A DNA stretch of 64,000 bases from Lamprobacter sp964516305 (GCA_964516305.1 CAZEZH010000003.1:1-64000), one strand, 5' to 3'. Positions 1 to 9,643 are shown, counted from the first letter of the stretch. Notes: a model not told the origin generated them from the sequence alone. Translations and numbers: made by a program.

Positions 1-3000
1 TTCCTCGGCACCGGGCTGGGGCCGCGCAGCTACGCCATCATCGAGCAGGGCATGATCTCGCGCTTCATCGAGGCCAAGCCCGATGAGCTGCGGCTGTTCA
101 TCGAAGAGGCGGCCGGCATCTCCAAGTACAAGGAGCGTCGGCGCGAGACCGAGAATCGGATACGTCACACGCGCGAGAACCTGGAGCGGCTCCAGGATCT
201 GCGCGATGAGGTCGGCAAGCAACTGCAGCATCTTGAGCGCCAGGCCGCGACCGCTGCCAAGTATCGCGCCCTCAAGGATGACGAGCGACGCCTCAGCGAT
301 GAGCTGGCCGCGCTGCAATGGCGTGAACTCGATCAGGACCTTGAGCAGCGGGATCGAGTGATCGGTGAAGCCGAGGTGCGCCTGGAGGCGGATCTAGCGT
401 CATTGCGCCGGCTCGAAGCCGAGATCGAGGCGCAGCGGACCTTGCATGCCGAGGTCTCCGACGCCTTCAATGCGGTGCAAGGTCGCTGGTACGCGGTCGG
501 CTCCGAGATCGCGCGCCTGGAGCAGGCATTGCAGTTCGCGAGCGAGACCCGACAGCGCCAGGAGCGCGAGTTGGGCTCGGTGCGACGCGAACTCGACGAG
601 GCCAGCAGTCAGCAGCAGCGTGATCAGGCCCGCCAATCTGAGCTGGACGCCGAGCTTGAGCGTGACACCCCTCTGCTTGAGGAGGCAAGGGAGCGTCTCG
701 AGGATCTGCGTGAGCGGCTCGCGGAGGCCGAAGATCAGCTGGAGACCTGGCAGCAGGCCTGGGATGCGATTCAGCTCGAACTCGCTGCGCCATCGGCCGA
801 GGCGCAGCACGAACGCTCGACCCTGAATCATCTGGAGCAGCGCTTGGCGCAAGACCGCGAGCGCAGCGCCCGCATCGATGACGAATCGGGCCGACTTGAT
901 ACCGGCGAACTGGAGCAGCGGTTGGCTGCACTCGATGAGCGCTCGGAGGGGCTCGATGAGCGGCTTCATCTGGCCGCCGATGCGCAGGAAAGGGCCGCTG
1001 CGGCGTTGCGGGAGGCCGAGTCCACCCGTGCTGAGCTTGGCGGGCGGCTCGACGCCGCACGCACCGAGCTCCAGACAACGCGCGGCCGGCTTGCTTCGCT
1101 CGAGGCATTGCAGGATGCGGCCTTGGAGAACCCGGATGAGGCGGTTGCTGCCTGGGTCGACCGGTGCGACCTGACTCAGGCGCCGCGCTTGCTGGATCTC
1201 ATCGAGGTCACGCCAGGATGGGAGGGCGCGGTCGAAGTGGTCTTGAACAGCGCGCTGGCGGCGATCTGTGTCGATGAATTCGATCAGCTGGTGCGCTCGC
1301 TCGACAGCGAGGTGCTGATGCTCTTTGAGGCTGACGCATCTCAAGTCGACTGGATCGGTGCCACGCCGGCCGGCACATCGGGGCTGGCGTCCCTGGTCCG
1401 TGGGCCCTCGGTCTTGGCCCAGCTGCTGGAGGGGATCGAGGTCGCGGAGAGTCGCGAGCAGGCGCTGGCGAGACGCTCAGTGCTGAGCACAGGTCAGCGC
1501 ATTGTGACCCGCGACGGATTGCTGCTCGGCCCAGGCTGGGCTCGGGCTCCGGGCCAGGGCGCCGAGAATGCGGTCGATGTCGGCGGCAGCATCGCCCGCG
1601 CCGAGGAGATGAAGGCGCTGCTGGTTGCTGCCGACGAGCTTGAGGAGGTGATTGCTGGAATGGCGGAGGAGCAGGAGACCTTGGCCGGTCGGCGCGCAGA
1701 ACTCGAGCAGGCGCGCAATGACGCGCATGAGGATTTGGCCCGTTTGAGTCGTGATCGGGCGTCGCTGGATGCCGAGCAGGGCGCCGCCCGTGCGCGCTTG
1801 ACTCACCTGCGCGAGCGCCGTGCGGCGCTGGCCGAGGAGCAGGCGGCGCTGAACGAAGGCTGCGCCGAGATGGAGGAGGCGATGGAGCTTGGGCGCGAGC
1901 GTTTGCATGCAGCCCTTGAGCGCAGCGAGCAGCTCACCGACCGACGAGATGGCCTGGCGGCCGAGCGCGAGCCACGGCGCGCCGCCGTGACCGAACTGCG
2001 TCGGGAGGAGGCGCAATTGCGCGATGAGGTGCAGCGGCTGGAGGTGGCGACCGAGACGCGGCGTGCATCGCAGGGGGGGCTGGCGGCAAATCTCGAGCGC
2101 GCCAGTGAGCGCGTTGCCAGTCTCCAGGCACGCCGCGATGAGCTGGCTGAGGCGCTGAGCGAGGCCGCCGAGCCAGCCCTCGAGCAGCAGGAACGGCTCG
2201 ATGAGCAGCTCGAGCAACGGTTGCAGGTCGAGCAGGAGCTGAACGATACGCGCCAGCAGATGGAGACGGTCGATGCCCAGATCCGCACCGCCGAACAGCG
2301 TCGCCACGGGCTCGAGCAATCCCTTAACGGCGTGCGCAAGGAGCTGGATGACGCGCGCTTACAGCGGCAGGAGCTGCTGGTGCGGCGACAAACGGTCGAG
2401 GAGCAGCTCCGCGCGCGTGAGGCCGCACCCCAGCAGGTGCTGGACGCTATGAGTCCGGAGTCACTGGCAGGCGCCGATCTGGTCGAACGCTGGGGGCGGG
2501 AGCTTGAGACGGTGAAGACCCGCATCGGGCGGCTTGGCAATATCAATCTAGCAGCGATCGACGAGTTCCAAGAGCAGTCCGAACGCATGCGCTATCTTGA
2601 GGAGCAGCACGCCGACATCAGCGCCGCGTTGGAAACGCTCGAGTCAGCGATCCGTAAGATCGATCGCGAGACCCGCAGCCGATTCAAAGAGACCTTTGAT
2701 CGCATCAACAGCGGTCTGCAGGAGCTGTTTCCGCGCGTCTTCGGCGGCGGTAATGCTTACTTGGAACTGACCGGCGAGGACCTGCTCGACACTGGTGTCT
2801 CGATCATGGCGCGTCCACCCGGCAAACGTAACGCCACCATCCACATGCTCTCAGGTGGCGAGAAGGCGCTGACGGCGGTGGCGCTGGTGTTTGCGATCTT
2901 TCAGCTCAATCCGGCCCCATTCTGTATGCTCGACGAGGTGGATGCGCCGCTGGACGATGCTAATGTCGGGCGCTTCTGCGAGCTGGTACGCTCGATGTCG

Positions 3001-3150
3001 GATCAGATCCAGTTTATCTTCATCACCCACAACAAGGTGACGATGGAACTGGCCGATCAACTGCTAGGTATTACCATGCACGAGCCCGGTTGCTCGCGTC
3101 TGGTCTCTGTCGACGTCGACCAGGCCGCGCGCATGGTGGCCGCCTCCTGA
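1..3150 (+). CDS. smc: Chromosome partition protein SMC (5'-truncated by window edge)
   Basis: The reading frame is open from base 1 (FLGTGLGPRSYAIIEQG), so the Walker A end lies outside the window. What remains is 1049 residues: a long Glu/Arg/Gln-rich coiled coil, a globular hinge in the middle (around bases 1130-1620), a second coiled coil, and the C-terminal head. The ABC signature LSGGEKALTAVAL lies near base 2850 and the Walker B stretch CMLDEVDAPLDD near 2925. SMC forms the ring-shaped ATPase of bacterial condensin with ScpA and ScpB, both encoded at 13.5-15.3 kb. It is followed by zipA and ligA, the usual gammaproteobacterial order. Confidence 0.97.
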   Translation, partial: FLGTGLGPRSYAIIEQGMISRFIEAKPDELRLFIEEAAGISKYKERRRETENRIRHTRENLERLQDLRDEVGKQLQHLERQAATAAKYRALKDDERRLSDELAALQWRELDQDLEQRDRVIGEAEVRLEADLASLRRLEAEIEAQRTLHAEVSDAFNAVQGRWYAVGSEIARLEQALQFASETRQRQERELGSVRRELDEASSQQQRDQARQSELDAELERDTPLLEEARERLEDLRERLAEAEDQLETWQQAWDAIQLELAAPSAEAQHERSTLNHLEQRLAQDRERSARIDDESGRLDTGELEQRLAALDERSEGLDERLHLAADAQERAAAALREAESTRAELGGRLDAARTELQTTRGRLASLEALQDAALENPDEAVAAWVDRCDLTQAPRLLDLIEVTPGWEGAVEVVLNSALAAICVDEFDQLVRSLDSEVLMLFEADASQVDWIGATPAGTSGLASLVRGPSVLAQLLEGIEVAESREQALARRSVLSTGQRIVTRDGLLLGPGWARAPGQGAENAVDVGGSIARAEEMKALLVAADELEEVIAGMAEEQETLAGRRAELEQARNDAHEDLARLSRDRASLDAEQGAARARLTHLRERRAALAEEQAALNEGCAEMEEAMELGRERLHAALERSEQLTDRRDGLAAEREPRRAAVTELRREEAQLRDEVQRLEVATETRRASQGGLAANLERASERVASLQARRDELAEALSEAAEPALEQQERLDEQLEQRLQVEQELNDTRQQMETVDAQIRTAEQRRHGLEQSLNGVRKELDDARLQRQELLVRRQTVEEQLRAREAAPQQVLDAMSPESLAGADLVERWGRELETVKTRIGRLGNINLAAIDEFQEQSERMRYLEEQHADISAALETLESAIRKIDRETRSRFKETFDRINSGLQELFPRVFGGGNAYLELTGEDLLDTGVSIMARPPGKRNATIHMLSGGEKALTAVALVFAIFQLNPAPFCMLDEVDAPLDDANVGRFCELVRSMSDQIQFIFITHNKVTMELADQLLGITMHEPGCSRLVSVDVDQAARMVAAS

Positions 3151-3203
3151 GACCAAGCCTGATTACTAAGTATTGTTCAGTCGCAGAAGTAAGTCGAAAG
3201 CAC

Positions 3204-3212
3204 TGATATAAT
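3204..3212 (+). promoter_or_regulatory. Extended -10 promoter upstream of zipA
   Basis: TGATATAAT is a perfect extended -10 element (TGnTATAAT) 22 bases before the zipA start. No good -35 hexamer sits 17 bases upstream, which fits the extended -10 class. It would give zipA and ligA their own sigma-70 transcript with a short leader. Confidence 0.55.
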
Positions 3213-3234
3213 CGCGGAAAAATCTCCATCGGAT

Positions 3235-4089
3235 ATGCAACCCATGGATGCTGGCACTCTAAGAATCATTCTGATCGTCTTTGGCGTTTTGCTGCTTGGC
3301 GCACTCTACCTTTGGGAACGCCGCCGCATCGAGAGAGACTCCGAGCTCGATGACGAGACCCCTGAGCGGTCAATCAGTGCCTGGCGCCGGGAGCCTAGCT
3401 TTGGCGCAAGTTTCGCTGATACTGCTGATGAGTTAGGGCGAACTGAGGAGCCTTCCGAGACTGCTGCGGATGCGAGCCGCCGCACCGATGCCAAGGTTGC
3501 ATCCCACGGGCGCGATGCGCCTGTGACATCAGATGATCTGGACTCGAATGAAGCAGACCATGCAAGAGTTGGGGGCAGTGAGGACGAAGCACCCGAGCCG
3601 GCCGCGGCAGGGGCCTCGTCGGTGCAGCAGCAGCGGCCGGAATCGACCTCGCCGGGTAACGAAGGCAGTCTGCTCATGCAGCTCTTCGTGGTCGCTCGCG
3701 GTAAGCCCTTTGATGGCTCGGCGGTGCAGGCGGTGGCGGAGCGGCAACATCTGACCCCCGGGGAGATGGATATCTATCATCGCCAAAACCTTGAGAGCAA
3801 TAGCCAAAGCGCACTCTTCAGTATGGCGAATCTGGTCAAGCCGGGGACCTTTCCATTCGATGAGATGGAGACCTTCACCACGCCGGGTGTCGCGCTCTTC
3901 ACTCAGCTCGAGGGTCTGCCGAGCGATCTGATGGTCTACGACGAGCTGGTGCAAGCGGCCCGCTCGATGGCCGACGCGCTTGACGGCGATCTGCTGCTAC
4001 CGGACCGTCGCCCGTTCGACGACGCTGCCTGGGAGGGGCTGCGGAACGAGCTGCTCAGTCTGATCAATGAGCGCTCGGAGTCAGTGTGA
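3235..4089 (+). CDS. zipA: Cell division protein ZipA
   Basis: A 284-residue protein with one N-terminal membrane helix (about residues 8-24), a charged Ser/Glu/Asp-rich linker (about 30-140) and a C-terminal FtsZ-binding domain. That domain shows the family pattern MDIYH, then FSMANLVKPGTF, then TPGVALF. ZipA anchors the FtsZ ring to the inner membrane. An ATG three codons downstream (3244) is an alternative start. A second, shorter protein with the same layout lies at 43500-44108. The gene is followed after about 80 bases by ligA. Confidence 0.95.
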   Translation: MQPMDAGTLRIILIVFGVLLLGALYLWERRRIERDSELDDETPERSISAWRREPSFGASFADTADELGRTEEPSETAADASRRTDAKVASHGRDAPVTSDDLDSNEADHARVGGSEDEAPEPAAAGASSVQQQRPESTSPGNEGSLLMQLFVVARGKPFDGSAVQAVAERQHLTPGEMDIYHRQNLESNSQSALFSMANLVKPGTFPFDEMETFTTPGVALFTQLEGLPSDLMVYDELVQAARSMADALDGDLLLPDRRPFDDAAWEGLRNELLSLINERSESV

Positions 4090-4168
4090 TCAGCGGTAGC
4101 GGGCCTGCGCCGGTTGGAGGTCGTCGGACTGATGCTAGGGCGGCTGGCCGCTTAACCAAGCGTCGACC

Positions 4169-6235
4169 ATGACAGTGCCGGCGTCTGATCAGGACCGGGC
4201 CTCGTCCCTGCGCCGCGAGCTGGAGCATCACAACTACCGCTACTACGTCCTCGATGATCCGGAGATCCCGGATGCCGAGTATGATCGTTTGCTGCGCGAG
4301 CTTCAGGCGTTGGAGGCGCGCTACCCAGAACTCGTCACCCCAGACTCGCCGACGCAGCGGGTCGGTGCCGCACCGCTTGAGAGTTTCGCCGAGGTTGAGC
4401 ATCGGCTACCGATGCTCTCGCTGAGCAACGCGCTCGATGAGCACGAGCTGAGCGAGTTCGATCGGCGCGTCCGGGAAGGGCTAGGGGTGGAACAGGTACG
4501 CTACTCGGCGGAGCCCAAACTCGATGGACTTGCGATTAGCCTGCTGTATGAGAATGGGGTCCTGATCCAGGGCGCGACGCGCGGCGATGGTCATCGTGGC
4601 GAGGATGTGACAGCCCAGGTGCGGACCATCCAGTCGGTCCCGTTGCGGCTGCGCGCGTCAGAGGGTGACGCGCAGTGGCCAGCCCTGTTAGAGGTGCGCG
4701 GTGAGATCTTTCTAACCTACGAGCGCTTCGCCGCGATCAACGCCCGGGCGCAGCGTGAGGGTGGCAAGGGCTTTGCCAATCCGCGAAATGCGGCTGCTGG
4801 CAGTCTTCGGCAGCTGGATTCGCGCATCACCGCAGCGCGCGGACTCAGCATGTTCTGTTATGGGTTGGGTGCGGTCGAGGGGGCGCCTTGGTCCGATAGC
4901 CACAGCGATAGTCTGGCGCGGATCGCGGGCTGGGGGCTGCCGGTGTCGCCGGAGCAACAGATTGTTGATGGGCTTGAGGGCTGCATTGCCTATCATGCGG
5001 CGATGGCGGAACGGCGTGAGCGGCTCGCCTATGCGATCGATGGCGTGGTGTTCAAGGTCGACCGGCAAGCCGATCAGGAACGGCTTGGTTTCGTCTCGCG
5101 CGCCCCGCGCTGGGCGATCGCCTACAAGTTTCCCGCCCAGGAAGAACTGACCACCGTTGAGGCGGTCGAGTTTCAGGTCGGTCGCACTGGGGCCTTGACT
5201 CCCGTTGCGCGGTTGGCGCCAGTGGATGTTGCCGGTGTGACCGTCTCCAATGCCACGCTGCACAACATCGACGAAGTTAAGCGCAAGGACGTTCGCGTTG
5301 GCGATACCGTCTATGTGCGCCGGGCCGGTGACGTCATTCCGGAGGTTGTGCGGGTGCTGCCGGAGCGTCGTCCAGCCGCAGCACAGCAGGTTCAGTTACC
5401 CACGCAGTGTCCCGTCTGCGGATCGGATGTGCTGCGCGCTGAGGACGAGGTCGTCGCACGCTGCACCGGTGGGCTATTTTGCGCGGCGCAGCGCAAGGAG
5501 GCGATCAAGCACTTCGCTTCACGTCGGGCGATGGATATCGAAGGTCTCGGCGACAAGCTGATCGATCAGTTGGTCGAGCGGGGGCTGGTGAGAGATCCTG
5601 CGGATCTCTACCGGCTCACCCAAGACCAGTTGAGCGATCTGGAGCGCATGGGTGAGAAATCTGCCGTCAACCTACTCGCTGCTCTCGATAAGAGCCGCCA
5701 AACGACCTTGGCGCGCTTTATCTACGCGCTTGGCATTCGCGAGGTGGGCGAGGCGACAGCACGGGCGCTGGCCGAGCACTTTCGCGATCTCGATGCGCTG
5801 ATGGATACGCCGGTCTCGGCGCTGCTGCCGGCCGAAGGCGTTGGTCCTGTGGTGGCAGCGCATATCCAGGCCTTTTTCTCGCAGCCTCACAATCGCGAGG
5901 TCATCAGCAAGCTGCGCGCGCCTGAGATCGGCGCGATCAGCTGGGAGCGGCCTGCAGACCCAAGCGACACTGAAGCGCTGGATGTGACCAGTCCAGTGTT
6001 CGGCAAGACGGTGGTCATCACCGGCACTCTGAGCCAGCCGCGTGAGCAGATGAAGGCTCAGCTCGAGGCCTTAGGGGCCAAGGTGACGTCTAGCCTGTCG
6101 AAGAAGACCGATCTGCTGATCGCCGGGGCTGATCCAGGCAGCAAACTCACACGGGCCGAGGAACTCGGCGTCGAGGTTCTCGACGGCGATCGGTTAGCTG
6201 AGCTGCTTGAAGACCAAGGACCACAGGGCGAATGA
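4169..6235 (+). CDS. ligA: NAD-dependent DNA ligase LigA
   Basis: At 688 residues the length is normal. The adenylation domain has the active-site lysine in AEPKLDG (K117). An OB domain follows, then a four-cysteine zinc finger (CPVC...C...C), helix-hairpin-helix repeats and a C-terminal BRCT domain (about 605-680) beginning FGKTVVITGTL. The enzyme seals nicks in duplex DNA using NAD+ in replication and repair. The zipA-ligA arrangement is conserved in gammaproteobacteria. Confidence 0.98.
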   Translation: MTVPASDQDRASSLRRELEHHNYRYYVLDDPEIPDAEYDRLLRELQALEARYPELVTPDSPTQRVGAAPLESFAEVEHRLPMLSLSNALDEHELSEFDRRVREGLGVEQVRYSAEPKLDGLAISLLYENGVLIQGATRGDGHRGEDVTAQVRTIQSVPLRLRASEGDAQWPALLEVRGEIFLTYERFAAINARAQREGGKGFANPRNAAAGSLRQLDSRITAARGLSMFCYGLGAVEGAPWSDSHSDSLARIAGWGLPVSPEQQIVDGLEGCIAYHAAMAERRERLAYAIDGVVFKVDRQADQERLGFVSRAPRWAIAYKFPAQEELTTVEAVEFQVGRTGALTPVARLAPVDVAGVTVSNATLHNIDEVKRKDVRVGDTVYVRRAGDVIPEVVRVLPERRPAAAQQVQLPTQCPVCGSDVLRAEDEVVARCTGGLFCAAQRKEAIKHFASRRAMDIEGLGDKLIDQLVERGLVRDPADLYRLTQDQLSDLERMGEKSAVNLLAALDKSRQTTLARFIYALGIREVGEATARALAEHFRDLDALMDTPVSALLPAEGVGPVVAAHIQAFFSQPHNREVISKLRAPEIGAISWERPADPSDTEALDVTSPVFGKTVVITGTLSQPREQMKAQLEALGAKVTSSLSKKTDLLIAGADPGSKLTRAEELGVEVLDGDRLAELLEDQGPQGE

Positions 6236-6350
6236 GGCAATCCTCGCCGCTTCAATCTGTGCTGATCGCTGAATTTAGCGGCGTGCGTCCCGATCTCTGA
6301 GCAGCGGAAGGACCTGAACGATTCAATACCACTTTATCTATGATGGGATT

Positions 6351-6653
6351 ATGATGATGTCTGAGTTGAGTAAAGAGCAGCAGATCCTCGTGGCAATGCG
6401 CAAGACGCTCGCCGCCGTCGTAAAGGATGTGACCCCGCCACCGGGAATGAAACATCCACTGTCCGAGAACACCATCGGTGATGTTCGTGCCTGCCTGTCG
6501 CTCATTGCAGCGCGCGAGAAGGAGCTGGCAGACAGCGAAGGTCGTGGTGGAGAACGGCCCCACTATGCCGACGAGCCACAATCGGCCCAGGTGGTGCCGA
6601 TTGCCGGCATCCGGCGCAGCGATAAATCCGGTGGCACCTCGGGTAGTCGCTAA
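6351..6653 (+). CDS. Small conserved-looking protein of unknown function
   Basis: A 100-residue, soluble-looking protein with no signal peptide or membrane helix. The N-terminal 60 residues are predicted helical (MRKTLAAVVKD, then NTIGDVRACLSLIAAREKEL). The C-terminal third is polar and probably disordered. Three ATG codons in a row (6351, 6354, 6357) make the exact start uncertain; 6357 gives MSELSKEQQ. It sits between ligA and a carbonic-anhydrase-like gene on the same strand. I do not recognise a function. Composition and codon pattern match the neighbours, so it is probably real. Confidence 0.7.
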   Translation: MMMSELSKEQQILVAMRKTLAAVVKDVTPPPGMKHPLSENTIGDVRACLSLIAAREKELADSEGRGGERPHYADEPQSAQVVPIAGIRRSDKSGGTSGSR

Positions 6654-6685
6654 GGCGCACCAAACGGCGTTCGCGGGAGGTTGAG

Positions 6686-7510
6686 ATGACGGTGTATCGG
6701 TTCGGCAATGGACGTGCGCACGCGCCGTTCATCGGCGGTGTGGCGATCCTGCTGTGGGCAGCAAACGCTCAGGCCTGGCAGGTTAGGGTGTCCGATATGA
6801 CGGCATCGGTTCCGGAATGGTCCTATAGTGGCGAGCAAGGGCCCAGCCACTGGGCCGAGATCAACGCCTCCTACGCACGCTGCGCCTCTGGCCGCCTGCA
6901 GTCGCCGGTTCCGATAGAGACTTCGGCTGCCCTGTTCCAACCTTGCACCCCGCTTCGGTTCCGCTATCGAAGTAGCTCACTGCACTTAGTGAACGACGGC
7001 AACGTACTGCGGCTTGGCTACGATCGTGGTAGCTATCTGGTGGTCGATGGGCTCAGCTACGAACTGGTTGAGCTGCGTTTTCACATCCCCGGCGAGCATG
7101 CGATCGACGGCCGCATTGCGGATGGCGAGATCGAACTCATCCATGGCAACAATCGCGGCGACATTGCGATCGTTTCGGTACCGCTTGCAGCCGGCAACCG
7201 CGTCAATCAGACGCTGCGACGTATCCTGGAGAATGCGCCTTTTGCGGCGGGAAAGACCGCCTACGGTCGCAATATCGGCGTCAACGCCGTGTTTTTGCTG
7301 CCGTCGCGGCGCTCGTATTTCCGCTATGAGGGCTCGATGACACGTCCACCTTGCCAGGAGGGCGTGCATCGGTACGTGATGGAGACGCCGCTTGAGATTG
7401 CGGCCTCAGACCTGGCTCGACTCGCGCAAATCACCGACGCCAATGCTCGTCCGCTGCAGCCGCTTGGTTCGAGACGGGTCGAGCGGTTTTGCGACACCGG
7501 TGGCGACTAG
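6686..7510 (+). CDS. Secreted alpha-carbonic-anhydrase-like protein with substituted active site
   Basis: Residues 1-30 form a signal peptide ending in AQA, so the product is periplasmic. The rest follows the alpha-carbonic-anhydrase fold: CASGRLQSPVPI, then FHIPGEH, then GSMTRPPCQEG. The zinc site is altered. The first ligand His of the FHFH pair is Arg131, the second is kept (His133), and the third (the His in ExHxVH) is Glu150. The proton-shuttle His position is Asn106. Active family members need three histidines, so this is probably a non-catalytic relative or a protein with another metal chemistry. RBS ggaggt lies just upstream. Confidence 0.85.
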   Translation: MTVYRFGNGRAHAPFIGGVAILLWAANAQAWQVRVSDMTASVPEWSYSGEQGPSHWAEINASYARCASGRLQSPVPIETSAALFQPCTPLRFRYRSSSLHLVNDGNVLRLGYDRGSYLVVDGLSYELVELRFHIPGEHAIDGRIADGEIELIHGNNRGDIAIVSVPLAAGNRVNQTLRRILENAPFAAGKTAYGRNIGVNAVFLLPSRRSYFRYEGSMTRPPCQEGVHRYVMETPLEIAASDLARLAQITDANARPLQPLGSRRVERFCDTGGD

Positions 7511-7565
7511 GCTCGCTACAGATTGCGGCGCTTGGCCCTGGAGCTAAAACGGCCCTGGTCTGGAG

Positions 7566-7595
7566 CTGGCTGGGACAGCAAGTCCAAGCAGCCAG
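7566..7595. other. Stem-loop between convergent genes
   Basis: CTGGCTG pairs with CAGCCAG, and inside this GGAC pairs with GTCC around a five-base loop. The hairpin lies between the 3' ends of the carbonic-anhydrase-like gene and the convergent peptidyl-prolyl isomerase gene. There is no T run on either side. It may protect the 3' ends or help termination, but a classic intrinsic terminator is not shown. Confidence 0.4.
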
Positions 7596-7616
7596 CCTCT
7601 GGCAATCCCAGCCTTG

Positions 7617-8468
7617 CTATTGCTCCGCTGGTATCTCCTTGACCTTGACGACCTCTTCGTTGAGTTCGACATCGGCGTCGTTACGCAACTCCGTGAGTGC
7701 CTCGGCCACCGCGCGCTGGCGTAGGACGGCCTCAAGCTGAGGCTTGGCCTGCTCAAATGATGGCGGTTCAGCGGTTCGCGTCTCTTCGAGCTTAATGATG
7801 TGCCATCCGAACTGGGTCTGCACTGGCTGCTTGGAAAAGGTTCCGGGCTCCATCTCGGCGACCGCGTCGGCAAACGGCTTGACCATGCGCCGGGAATCGA
7901 ACCAGCCGAGATCGCCCCCCTTCTCGGCTGTTGGGCCGAGCGAATGCTCTTCGGCCAAGGTCCCGAAGCCCTCCCCATCGGCTTTGTCCAGCTGCTCGAT
8001 CAGGGTCTGAGCCTTGTCCTTGTCGTCGAGCAAGATGTGTCGGGCCTTGTACTCGGTCTGTTGCGATTGCTCGACAAATTGATCATAGGCCTGTTTGAGC
8101 TCGGCCTCGGTTGGATTGGTTTCCGCGCCGATGCTCTGGAGCGCCGCCGCTGAGAGGACCATCATCCGCTGTAAGGCGAGTGCTGTTTGTACCTCGGGGT
8201 TCTCAGTGACCTGACGCTTTTCGCCCTCTTGCGAGGCGACCACGATGTTCATGAACTCATTGAATGCCTGCTCTTGCAGCTGCGGGCTGTCTTGGCCGTC
8301 ACGTTGCGAGAGCAGCTCGGCGTAGTAGGCGCGGAACAGATCGAGCTGATAGGGCTCGCCGTTGACGGTCGCGATCAGGGTTTCGTCTGTCTCTTGGGCC
8401 TCCTGTGCGCAGGCAGGCGCGGTCATGGCGAGCGCCAGTAGCGAGACGGTCATAAAGCGGTGTTTCAT
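7617..8468 (-). CDS. Periplasmic parvulin-type peptidyl-prolyl cis-trans isomerase
   Basis: The ATG at 8468 is preceded by gggag and gives a 283-residue protein with a signal peptide ending near residue 21 (APACA). The longer frame upstream lacks an RBS and is not used. A helical N-terminal chaperone region precedes one parvulin (rotamase) domain, seen as KARHILL, GGDLGWF and QFGWHIIKL. Such PpiC/PrsA-like proteins assist folding of exported proteins by isomerising Xaa-Pro bonds. It lies downstream of yciB-yciI on the same strand, separated by about 145 bases. Confidence 0.9.
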   Translation of the reverse strand: MKHRFMTVSLLALAMTAPACAQEAQETDETLIATVNGEPYQLDLFRAYYAELLSQRDGQDSPQLQEQAFNEFMNIVVASQEGEKRQVTENPEVQTALALQRMMVLSAAALQSIGAETNPTEAELKQAYDQFVEQSQQTEYKARHILLDDKDKAQTLIEQLDKADGEGFGTLAEEHSLGPTAEKGGDLGWFDSRRMVKPFADAVAEMEPGTFSKQPVQTQFGWHIIKLEETRTAEPPSFEQAKPQLEAVLRQRAVAEALTELRNDADVELNEEVVKVKEIPAEQ

Positions 8469-8612
8469 CGAAATCTCCCGGTTGAAACCTCCCCCTTCAG
8501 GGGGATAATGCTGCACGGGAGAAGCGTAACCTCTTCCGTGCAGTGTCGTCCGGCTTGGCCGGGCGTGGATTGAAACATGACAACTATCCTTCTTGCTGTT
8601 TTGATGTCTTGC

Positions 8613-8915
8613 TCAAGCGGGCAGGACCTGGATGAATGGCTTGACCTGCACCTCGGCATAGATACCCGCTAGTGCATAGGGATCGGCGTCGGCCCAGGTC
8701 TGGGCCGCCTGCAAGTCGCTGAACTCGGCAACGACCAGAGAGCCAGTGAAGCCGGCATCGCCGGGGTCCGGCGCGTCGATTGCTGGGTGCGGACCGGCGA
8801 GGATCAACCGGCCGGCATCTTGGAGTCCGCGTAGGCGCTCAAGATGGGCCGGGCGGTTTGCACGGCGTTGTGACAGGCTGTCAGGCCGGTCACGGCTGAT
8901 GATGGCATAGAGCAT
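8613..8915 (-). CDS. yciI: YciI family protein
   Basis: A 100-residue YciI/YCII-domain protein (MLYAIISRD..., then LAGPHPA and a C-terminal VKPF). The family folds like a dimeric ferredoxin-like alpha/beta barrel with a conserved His and Asp. Its cellular reaction is not settled. The start codon overlaps the yciB stop by one base (TGATG), so the two are translationally coupled, as in many gammaproteobacteria. Confidence 0.93.
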   Translation of the reverse strand: MLYAIISRDRPDSLSQRRANRPAHLERLRGLQDAGRLILAGPHPAIDAPDPGDAGFTGSLVVAEFSDLQAAQTWADADPYALAGIYAEVQVKPFIQVLPA

Positions 8916-9643
8916 CAGCGGATGTCTCCAGAGGTCGCAGGTGACGGCGTTGACGCAGGATTACGATCCTCTGGATCGGTTTCCAATGGCTCAGAATCCT
9001 GGATGTAACGCGCGAGGTAGAACGCCTGTCCGATGACGAACAGGATCGTCAGCCCCATCATACCGAAGAGCTTGAAATTGACCCAAACGGCCTCGCTCTG
9101 ATGGGCTGTCTCGCAGAGCGCAAGCGATTGGCCGCTGAACTGCTCGGCGCAGGCGTTCAGGTCTACCGCGGTGATACCGGTTGCGGCGATCAGTGCCTGC
9201 TCGGCGACATAGAAGCCGCTGCCGATGTACACCACGAACAGGTTGGCCAGTCCGGAGACCAGGAAGAACGCGACCCAGGCCCAATTCAGTCGGCGCCAGA
9301 CGGGCGCCGGCACGCTGATGGCTTGTTCCATCATCCGCTCGACCAAGGGACGCTTGCCGATCAGGCTGCCGCCAAGAAACGCGATGGCAAAGAGCCAATT
9401 GACGATCGTTGGCTTCCACATCACGAAGATCGGGTCACGCAGCAGCAGGGTGAGCCCGCCAAAGACTGCGATCAACGCGAGCGTAATCAAGGGCATCGAC
9501 TCGAACCGGCCACGCCGCCAGCGCAGCCAAGCGACCTGCGCCAGTGAAGCGATGATCGCAGTGATGGTCGCGACATAGATGCCGTAGAGCTTGTAGGCGA
9601 TAAAAAACAGGATGATCGGAAAGAAGTCGATGAGCAGCTTCAT
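8915..9643 (-). CDS. yciB: Inner-membrane septation protein YciB (IspA/IspZ family)
   Basis: The start at 9643 gives the family N-terminus MKLLIDFFPIILFF and 242 residues. Five or more membrane helices are visible, with RRLNWAWVAFF and WVNFKLFG near the C-terminal half. The protein is a cell-envelope factor linked to septation and elongation. Before WVNFKLFG there is a polar insert of about 25 residues with two cysteines (roughly residues 160-185) that enteric YciB lacks. The polar tail after the last helix is rich in Pro, Ser and Asp. Confidence 0.93.
   Translation of the reverse strand: MKLLIDFFPIILFFIAYKLYGIYVATITAIIASLAQVAWLRWRRGRFESMPLITLALIAVFGGLTLLLRDPIFVMWKPTIVNWLFAIAFLGGSLIGKRPLVERMMEQAISVPAPVWRRLNWAWVAFFLVSGLANLFVVYIGSGFYVAEQALIAATGITAVDLNACAEQFSGQSLALCETAHQSEAVWVNFKLFGMMGLTILFVIGQAFYLARYIQDSEPLETDPEDRNPASTPSPATSGDIR

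Noticed and set aside
400..1344. - strand open frame of 314 codons across smc
   Set aside because: Antisense to the SMC coiled coil, where Leu/Arg-rich shadows are expected.
6314..6344. ctgaac / tatgat as a sigma-70 promoter for the small gene at 6351
   Set aside because: The spacing is 19 bases, the -35 is poor, and transcription would start on the start codon itself.
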